From an uncultured Clostridia bacterium (GTDB lineage Bacteria > Bacillota > Clostridia > Oscillospirales > Acutalibacteraceae), in NCBI GenBank assembly GCA_947171615.1, contig CAMVYG010000062.1:1-10621 (forward strand): DNA of 10,621 nucleotides. The letters run 5' to 3'. This document shows, one piece after another, positions 5,981-10,621 of the stretch. Position numbers and translations under genes: made by a program. The notes under the pieces were generated by a model. It was not told where the DNA came from and did not search any database. It saw only the letters and a program-made list of their open reading frames with translations. Numbering within the stretch: position 1 is the stretch's first letter; each line of letters opens with the position of its first letter.

Positions 5981-6010
5981 CTGTCATTCCGAGCAAGGCG
6001 AGGAATCTCG
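5981..6010. repeat. solo half of the CTGTCATTC intergenic repeat
   Basis: The 30 bases read CTGTCATTCCGAG, then CAAGGCGAG, then GAATCTCG. They match the left arm of the element at 3121-3314 (3153-3188) with a shorter, different centre. No matching inverted right arm follows, so it is a half-element. A 6-bp hairpin, CGGTCA/TGACCG (6009-6014 with 6019-6024), begins at its 3' edge. Confidence 0.65.
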
Positions 6011-6085
6011 GTCAGCAGTGACCGGCAGATACAAGACTCTTATCCTTTCTCTTTGAATGATTGTGAAGCAATCACCTGCTCTTCT

Positions 6086-6113
6086 CTAACGACTAACTGC
6101 TAACAACTAACCT
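6086..6113. repeat. 7-bp-period tandem repeat, CTAACNN type
   Basis: Four in-phase heptads read CTAACGA, CTAACTG, CTAACAA and CTAACCT. This is the reverse complement of the GTTAGNN type at 89-116 and shares a 13-mer with it. It ends 8 bp upstream of the -35 of the RNA methyltransferase promoter. Confidence 0.7.
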
Positions 6114-6121
6114 CTGCTCTG

Positions 6122-6151
6122 TTGACTTGCTCCCCGGTTTTGTGATATGTT
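6122..6151 (+). promoter_or_regulatory. promoter of the RNA methyltransferase gene
   Basis: TTGACT (6122-6127), an 18-bp spacer and TATGTT (6146-6151), preceded by TG at 6143-6144 to give an extended -10 TGnTATGTT. The start point would be near 6158, leaving a short leader that holds the strong Shine-Dalgarno AGGGAGG at about 6163-6169. Confidence 0.6.
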
Positions 6152-6175
6152 TGATATGGGAAAGGGAGGCTTTAC

Positions 6176-7009
6176 ATGGCAAGGATCATGGAAATTACGG
6201 ATTTCAGTGCGCCGGAGCTGGATATTTACGCCCGGCTTACGGAAAACCAGCTTTTAAACCGGGCGGATCCGGAAAACGCGCTGTTTGTGGCGGAAAGTCC
6301 GCTGGTCATTGGCAGGGCGCTGGACGGCGGGTGCGTCCCGGTTTCTTTTTTGATGGAGAAAAAACATGCGGAGGGCAAGGGAAAAGAGCTTTTGCAGCGG
6401 TGCGGGGATATCCCCGTTTTCGTAGCGGAAAAAGAGGTGCTCTCCCAGCTTACCGGTTTTCACCTGACCAGGGGAATGCTCTGCGCCATGCGCAGGCCGA
6501 AGCTGCCCACTGTCCAGGAACTTTGCGAAAACGCCCGGCGGATCGCAGTGTTGGAAAATGTGATGAACCCCACCAATATCGGGGCCATTTTCCGCTCTGC
6601 CGCCGCGCTGAACATAGACGCCGTGCTATTGACCGCCGCAGGCAGCGATCCCCTGTACCGCCGGGCTGCCCGGGTGAGCATGGGTACGGTATTTCAGGTA
6701 CCGTGGACCTATCTCCCGGAGGAAACACCCTGGCAGGAGCTCTTACAGGAGCTGGGCTTCAAAACGGCGGCCATGGCGCTGAAGGCGGATTCCCTGAGCA
6801 TTGAAGACCCCCGGCTGGCGGCGGAACGGAAGCTTGCCATCGTTCTGGGCACCGAGGGGGACGGCCTTGCACCGGACACCATCTCCCACTGCGACTATAC
6901 GGTATGCATTCCCATGTCTCACGGGGTAGATTCCCTGAACGTAGCCGCCGCCAGCGCTGTGGCGTTTTATGAGCTTACGAAGCGGCCGAATTCAGCGCAT
7001 CAGCTCTGA
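6176..7009 (+). CDS. SpoU/TrmH-family RNA 2'-O-methyltransferase
   Basis: Predicted SAM-dependent ribose 2'-O-methyltransferase acting on tRNA or rRNA; 277 residues. The N-terminal part (about 1-110) corresponds to the SpoU substrate-binding domain, with an L30e-like fold (ALFVAESPLVIGRAL). The C-terminal trefoil-knot SPOUT domain has all three motifs: motif 1 ENVMNPTNIGAIFRSAAAL (127-145, with Asn134 and Arg140), motif 2 LGTEGDGL (224-231) and motif 3 IPMSHGVDSLNVAAASA (245-261). The ATG at 6176 has AGGGAGG upstream. It has its own promoter. The exact target (for example 23S G2251-type, U2479-type or a tRNA Gm18-type site) cannot be assigned by sequence alone. Its 3' end overlaps the convergent TIM-barrel gene by 18 bp. 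Confidence 0.92.
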   Translation: MARIMEITDFSAPELDIYARLTENQLLNRADPENALFVAESPLVIGRALDGGCVPVSFLMEKKHAEGKGKELLQRCGDIPVFVAEKEVLSQLTGFHLTRGMLCAMRRPKLPTVQELCENARRIAVLENVMNPTNIGAIFRSAAALNIDAVLLTAAGSDPLYRRAARVSMGTVFQVPWTYLPEETPWQELLQELGFKTAAMALKADSLSIEDPRLAAERKLAIVLGTEGDGLAPDTISHCDYTVCIPMSHGVDSLNVAAASAVAFYELTKRPNSAHQL

Positions 7010-7780
7010 AGCCCTGAGCCATGCCACTGACTGCTTCAGTCCATCCACCGTTTTGGTTTCCAAAACGATTCTGCATGCTGCTTCTTCCGCTAAAGAAAAA
7101 TACTTTTTCAAATCGAGCTCTCCGCTTCCAAGAACCATATGATTTTTTTCGCCCAAAGCATCGTGCATATGCATATGGCAAAGGCGCTGTTTCTTTTGCA
7201 GGATAAAGGCTTCGTCGGCTCCGCCGATACTGCGGTTATGTCCGATATCAAAGGTCAGCCCGAAAACGGGGGATTCCAGAAGGAGCTCCACCGCTTCTTT
7301 TTGAAATTCCAAAAAGCCGCTGCTGTTCTCAATGCAAAGCTTCATTCCTGAATCTCCGATGGCGGTTTCACACATCGTTCTGAAATCGACCATGCTTTGT
7401 AAATATTGCTCTCTGTATTGGGAAAACAGATAAATCCTTTGATCGGGCAGTGTGAAATACACTCCCTCTGACAAATGCATATTTAAGATGGGACAGCCGA
7501 TTCTTTTTGCAAGATCGATGGTTTCTGCCACCGTGCGCCGATACCCCTCTGCAATGTACGGGTTGAAATCGCTGATATTCAAATTTTCGTCCAAATGAAT
7601 GGTATAGAAGATGCCGTATTTCTCCGCGACTTCTTTCAACTGATCCATATTGATTTGCGGAACCTGATACTGAGGCAGGTTCATATTCAGCTCAATAAAG
7701 TCCAGATCCAGCTTTCTGCAAAGCGCCCCGCAAGCTTCCGGGCTTTCCGTTTCAATCAATGTTGGCATACCAAAAAGCAT
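6992..7780 (-). CDS. xylose isomerase-like TIM-barrel protein (sugar phosphate isomerase/epimerase or AP endonuclease 2 family)
   Basis: Predicted metal-dependent cytoplasmic TIM-barrel enzyme of 262 residues. Candidate metal/catalytic residues sit at the expected strand ends: Glu30 (FIELNM), His62 (YTIHLDE), His102 (LNMHLSEG), Glu151 (LCIENSSG), Asp178 and His181 (FDIGHN), His203/His205 (CHMHMHD) and Glu241 (VLETK). The FDIGHN and HMHMHD motifs are typical of the AP-endonuclease-2/sugar-isomerase superfamily, whose members isomerise keto sugars, epimerise, dehydrate inosose or repair DNA. At 262 residues with a reduced set of ligands it looks more like the sugar enzymes than Nfo, but no substrate can be given and no sugar genes flank it. 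The ATG at 7780 has AAGGAG upstream and an extended -10 promoter. TGA stop inside the methyltransferase coding end. Confidence 0.82.
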   Translation of the reverse strand: MLFGMPTLIETESPEACGALCRKLDLDFIELNMNLPQYQVPQINMDQLKEVAEKYGIFYTIHLDENLNISDFNPYIAEGYRRTVAETIDLAKRIGCPILNMHLSEGVYFTLPDQRIYLFSQYREQYLQSMVDFRTMCETAIGDSGMKLCIENSSGFLEFQKEAVELLLESPVFGLTFDIGHNRSIGGADEAFILQKKQRLCHMHMHDALGEKNHMVLGSGELDLKKYFSLAEEAACRIVLETKTVDGLKQSVAWLRASELMR

Positions 7781-7815
7781 ATTGCCGTCTCCTTCTCGCC
7801 TGATGGAAGGGTTTC

Positions 7816-7824
7816 ATTATAACA
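7816..7824 (-). promoter_or_regulatory. extended -10 promoter of the TIM-barrel gene
   Basis: On the - strand TGTTATAAT (7816-7824) is a consensus TATAAT with the extended TG. The -35 region (TTACTT at 7839-7844, 17-bp spacing) is poor, as is common for extended -10 promoters. The start point would be near 7809, about 30 nt ahead of the start codon. Confidence 0.65.
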
Positions 7825-7826
7825 GA

Positions 7827-7862
7827 ACCCCTGCGGAAAAGTAAGTGGCTTTCAGCAGGGGT
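7827..7862. repeat. inverted repeat over the -35 region of the TIM-barrel promoter
   Basis: An 8-bp perfect inverted repeat, ACCCCTGC (7827-7834) and GCAGGGGT (7855-7862), encloses 20 bp. It could be the end signal of ABC operon transcription, but no U-tract follows on the - strand. Its placement just upstream of the -10 also allows an operator. Confidence 0.4.
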
Positions 7863-8033
7863 ATATCTTTGTTCAGGGTCATTTTAGCGGGTGGATTTTG
7901 ATACGCATGCTTCTTTTGAAAAAATCTTTTCACCGTTCCAACGTAAAAATACGAAAGACTTTTTGCCGCGACACAGTGAGGACAACAGGACTCGACCGGC
8001 AGTTCAAATGGCTGTATCCAACAAATTGCGAAC

Positions 8034-9905
8034 TCAAATTTTATTTCCCGTATATAGCTGGTAATAACGCCCCTGTTCTTCAATCAACTGATCATGTGTG
8101 CCGCGCTCAATAATGCGGCCCTGTTCCAAAACCATAATGCAGTCGGCGTTGCGAACCGTAGACAGTCGGTGTGCAATCACAAAGGAAGTACGCCCCTGCA
8201 TCAGATGATCCATGCCCTCCTGTACCAGGGTTTCCGTTCGGGTGTCAATGGAGGATGTGGCCTCGTCTAAAATCAATACGGGCGGATCTGCTACTGCAGC
8301 ACGAGCAATGGAAAGAAGCTGCCGCTGGCCTTGACTTAAACCTGCTCCATTTCCTGTCAAGACTGTTTGATAGCCATCCGGGAGACGCTTGATAAAGCCG
8401 TGAGCATTTGCCAGCTTTGCGGCGGCGATACATTCCTCATCTGTGGCGTCAAGACGGCCATAGCGGATGTTATCCAGCACTGTTCCGGTAAACAAGTTCG
8501 TATCTTGTAAAACCATTCCCAAAGAACGCCGCAGATCGGGCTTTTTAATTTTGGAGATATTGATACCGTCATAGCGTATTTTACCGTCCTGAATATCATA
8601 GAAACGGTTGATCAGATTTGTAATGGTAGTTTTTCCTGCTCCGGTGCTTCCTACAAAAGCGATTTTTTGTCCGGGCTTTGCAAACAGGCATATATCATGC
8701 AGCACCATCTTTTCACTGGTGTACCCAAAGTCCACATCTTCAAATACCACATCGCCCATAAGCTGTGAGTAAGTGACAGTTCCATCGGCTTTGTGAGGGT
8801 GTTTCCAAGCCCACAGACCGGTTCGTTTGCCGGATTCCCTCAGAGTACCATCCTTTCCCTTTTCTGCGTTGACAAGCTCTACATAACCATGGTCTTCCTC
8901 CGGCTTTTCATCCATCATATCGAAAACCCGCTGCGCCCCGGCCATCGCCATAATAATACTGTTGAGCTGCTGACTGATTTGTGCCACCGGACGCAGGGCG
9001 TTTTTGTTGAGGGGCAAGAATGTCACAACAGTTCCCAGTGTGGCCCCGGCGTAACCCTGTATGGCAAAGATTGCGCCGATAATCGCACACAGCACATAGC
9101 TGACATTACCAAGGTTGGCGTTTATTGGCATCATCATATTGGCAATGCTGTTTGCGGTGGCTGCGCTGTCACGCAGGGTGTGATTGACCTGCTTAAACTG
9201 TGCAATCGCCTGTTCCTCGTGACAGAACACTTTTACAACCTTTTGACCTTCCATCATTTCCTCAATATAGCCGTTCAGCGCACCAAGATCTTTCTGCTGT
9301 TTTACAAAGTATTTTCCGGCCTTACCGCTGAATTTGGATGTTACAAACAGCATAACAAACAGCATAATGATCGTAACCACTGTAAGAGGTAAGTTCAGCG
9401 CAATCATACTGGCAAAGGTCATGATAATGGTCAACACCGAATTAAATACTTCCGGAAGGCTCTGTCCAATCAACTGACGCAGCGTGTCTACATCGTTGGT
9501 ATAGACCGACATAATGTCGCCGTGGGTATGCGTATCAAAATAGTTGATAGGTAAGGATTCCATATGTTCGAATAATTGAATTCGAATATTTCGCATCGTT
9601 CCCTGCGATACAATAACCATGATTCGATTATAGCCATAGGCGCAAAGGATACCGAACAGGAAAATCAACGCCATGGTAAGCAATGCAGAAGCAAGGTTTG
9701 AATAGTCCGGCAACTCGGCATGAAGCAAAGGTGTGATATAATCATCCACCAATGACTTCATGAACAGAGTTCCCTTTAGCGTAGCGTAAGCCGAACCGAT
9801 TATACACAGAATTACCACCAGGATATGCGGCGTGTAGTTTTTCGTCATGTACTGCAAAATGCGGAGCATGGTATGGCTTGGCTTTGTATGCGCTTGCTTG
9901 TTCAT
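8034..9905 (-). CDS. ABC transporter, fused permease/ATPase, consensus-site subunit of a heterodimeric exporter
   Basis: Half-transporter of the type I (MDR-like) exporter class, 623 residues, acting in the cell membrane. The membrane domain covers about residues 18-325 with six likely helices. A linker insertion of about 45 residues (340-385, including WAWKHPHKADG) separates it from the nucleotide-binding domain. That domain has Walker A GSTGAGKTT (419-427), the Q-loop at Gln467 (LQDTNLF), Walker B LILDEATSSID with catalytic Glu548, and switch His579 (IAHRLST). The signature reads LSQGQ (523-527), not LSGGQ. The ATG at 9905 overlaps the TGA of the upstream subunit (ATGA), with GGAGGTGA upstream, so the two are co-translated. 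Partner residues predict that its own Walker site pairs with the intact LSGGQ of the other subunit. Relatives are multidrug or peptide exporters (BmrCD, LmrCD, TM287/288 type); substrate unknown. Confidence 0.94.
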   Translation of the reverse strand: MNKQAHTKPSHTMLRILQYMTKNYTPHILVVILCIIGSAYATLKGTLFMKSLVDDYITPLLHAELPDYSNLASALLTMALIFLFGILCAYGYNRIMVIVSQGTMRNIRIQLFEHMESLPINYFDTHTHGDIMSVYTNDVDTLRQLIGQSLPEVFNSVLTIIMTFASMIALNLPLTVVTIIMLFVMLFVTSKFSGKAGKYFVKQQKDLGALNGYIEEMMEGQKVVKVFCHEEQAIAQFKQVNHTLRDSAATANSIANMMMPINANLGNVSYVLCAIIGAIFAIQGYAGATLGTVVTFLPLNKNALRPVAQISQQLNSIIMAMAGAQRVFDMMDEKPEEDHGYVELVNAEKGKDGTLRESGKRTGLWAWKHPHKADGTVTYSQLMGDVVFEDVDFGYTSEKMVLHDICLFAKPGQKIAFVGSTGAGKTTITNLINRFYDIQDGKIRYDGINISKIKKPDLRRSLGMVLQDTNLFTGTVLDNIRYGRLDATDEECIAAAKLANAHGFIKRLPDGYQTVLTGNGAGLSQGQRQLLSIARAAVADPPVLILDEATSSIDTRTETLVQEGMDHLMQGRTSFVIAHRLSTVRNADCIMVLEQGRIIERGTHDQLIEEQGRYYQLYTGNKI

Positions 9906-10621
9906 TCTTTCACCTCCGCTTCTTCATGACCGGACGGTTCGTCAAAATCTCCGCCGCCCTTACTCTGCGTTTCATAAATTTCTCGGTAAATTGTGTTATG
10001 TTCCAGCAGTTTCTCATGCGTATCAAACCCGTTGACTTTACCGTCATCCAGAACAAGAATGCGATCTGCGTCCTGAACGCTGGAAATCCGCTGTGCAATA
10101 ATCAGTTTGGTTGTTCCGGGGATATGGCTTTTCAATGCTTCCCGTATTGTTTTATCCGTGGCGGTATCAACCGCACTTGTGGAATCATCTAAAATCAGAA
10201 TTTTGGGTTGCTTCAGCAAAGCTCTGGCAATGCAAAGCCGCTGCTTCTGACCGCCGGACAGATTTGTTCCACCTTGTTCCACCCAAGTTTCGTACCCATC
10301 GGGAAAACGCTTAATAAATTCATCTGCACAAGCCAGCTTGCAGGCTTCTTCACATTCCGCCTGCGTAGCATCCTCTTTGCCCCAACGCAGATTTTCTAAA
10401 ATTGTGCCGGAAAAGAGGACATTCTTCTGTAAAACTACAGCCACTTCATTTCGCAGCGCCTCTAAGTCATAGTTCCGAACATCCTGCCCACCTACGTGGA
10501 TTGCTCCGTTGCTGACATCGTAGAGACGGCAGATTAAATTTACCAAGCTGGACTTGCCGCTGCCTGTTCCGCCAATGATGCCAATGGTTTCGCCGGAGGA
10601 AATGGAAAAATCAATATCGTG
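9902..10621 (-). CDS. ABC transporter subunit with degenerate ATPase site, C-terminal part (5' end outside the window)
   Basis: The frame stays open to the window edge, giving 239 residues of a nucleotide-binding domain. The TTG at 10546 is internal, so no start is claimed. In this fragment Walker A is GGTGSGKS (17-24), the Q-loop is Gln65 (VLQKNVLF), and the signature is an intact LSGGQ (121-125). Walker B is LILDDSTSAVD with Asp146 where the catalytic Glu should be, and the switch histidine is replaced by Gln177 (IIAQRIS). These are the marks of the non-hydrolysing partner in heterodimeric exporters of the BmrC/LmrC/TM287 type. The C terminus is acidic (GGGDFDEPSGHEEAEVKE). It overlaps the next subunit gene by 4 bp and precedes it in the operon; its membrane domain and promoter must lie beyond 10621. 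Confidence 0.93.
   Translation of the reverse strand, partial: HDIDFSISSGETIGIIGGTGSGKSSLVNLICRLYDVSNGAIHVGGQDVRNYDLEALRNEVAVVLQKNVLFSGTILENLRWGKEDATQAECEEACKLACADEFIKRFPDGYETWVEQGGTNLSGGQKQRLCIARALLKQPKILILDDSTSAVDTATDKTIREALKSHIPGTTKLIIAQRISSVQDADRILVLDDGKVNGFDTHEKLLEHNTIYREIYETQSKGGGDFDEPSGHEEAEVKE

Noticed and set aside
7990..8010. GGTCGAGTCC on the - strand resembling a tRNA T-arm
   Set aside because: The flanking bases cannot form the 5-bp T stem and no acceptor or anticodon arms are present.
7817..8083. - strand 88-residue open frame with a CCPHC motif
   Set aside because: Its start lies within the ABC coding end in another frame, it has no ribosome site, and it runs through the TIM-barrel promoter and inverted repeat. 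The cysteine cluster is probably chance.
1..10621. CRISPR array, insertion sequence, integrase, toxin-antitoxin or defence system
   Set aside because: No regularly spaced direct repeats with unique spacers, no transposase or recombinase motifs and no paired small genes were seen on either strand.

Overview
The window looks like chromosomal DNA of a low- to mid-GC Gram-positive anaerobe. The best guess is a gut Clostridia member (Oscillospiraceae/Lachnospiraceae-like). Grounds: strong purine-rich Shine-Dalgarno sites before most genes, sigma-A-like promoters often with an extended -10 TG, a GH25 lysozyme with a clostridial phage-lysin-type C-terminal domain, and a heterodimeric multidrug-type ABC exporter with a linker insertion familiar from Clostridia. 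Taxonomy is an inference; no rRNA or marker gene is present.

Layout, left to right. At 1-86 is the 3' end of a + strand gene for a small hydrophobic protein. It converges on mnmA (174-1247, -), the tRNA-U34 2-thiolase. An intergenic stretch of 336 bp follows, holding a heptad repeat and a good intrinsic terminator for the next gene, a GNAT-family acetyltransferase (1584-2390, -), which has its own extended -10 promoter and a perfect 12-bp palindrome. Then come a histidine-phosphatase superfamily enzyme (2467-3087, -), a palindromic intergenic repeat element (3121-3314), and a CPA2-type cation:proton antiporter (3327-4589, -) with a TTGACA promoter and a leader of about 108 nt. A GH25 lysozyme (4828-5784, -) is next. 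A 391-bp divergent intergenic region then holds an orphan terminator-like hairpin, a solo repeat half-element, another heptad repeat and the promoter of a SpoU/TrmH-family RNA methyltransferase (6176-7009, +). That gene converges on, and overlaps by 18 bp, a xylose-isomerase-like TIM-barrel enzyme (6992-7780, -). The right end is an ABC exporter operon on the - strand: the NBD of a first subunit (9902-10621, truncated by the window edge) and a complete second subunit (8034-9905), joined by an ATGA overlap.

Most genes are monocistronic housekeeping or accessory units with separate regulatory signals. The only clear functional pair is the ABC heterodimer: one subunit carries a degenerate Walker B and switch residue, the other a degenerate signature motif, so together they predict one consensus and one degenerate ATP site.

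I do not see a new multi-gene system. The least explained material is in the spacers: 7-bp-period TTAG/ATTGC-type tandem repeats at four intergenic places, a palindromic repeat element with a solo relative, an unexplained minus-strand terminator hairpin upstream of the lysozyme gene, and a structured-looking antiporter leader.
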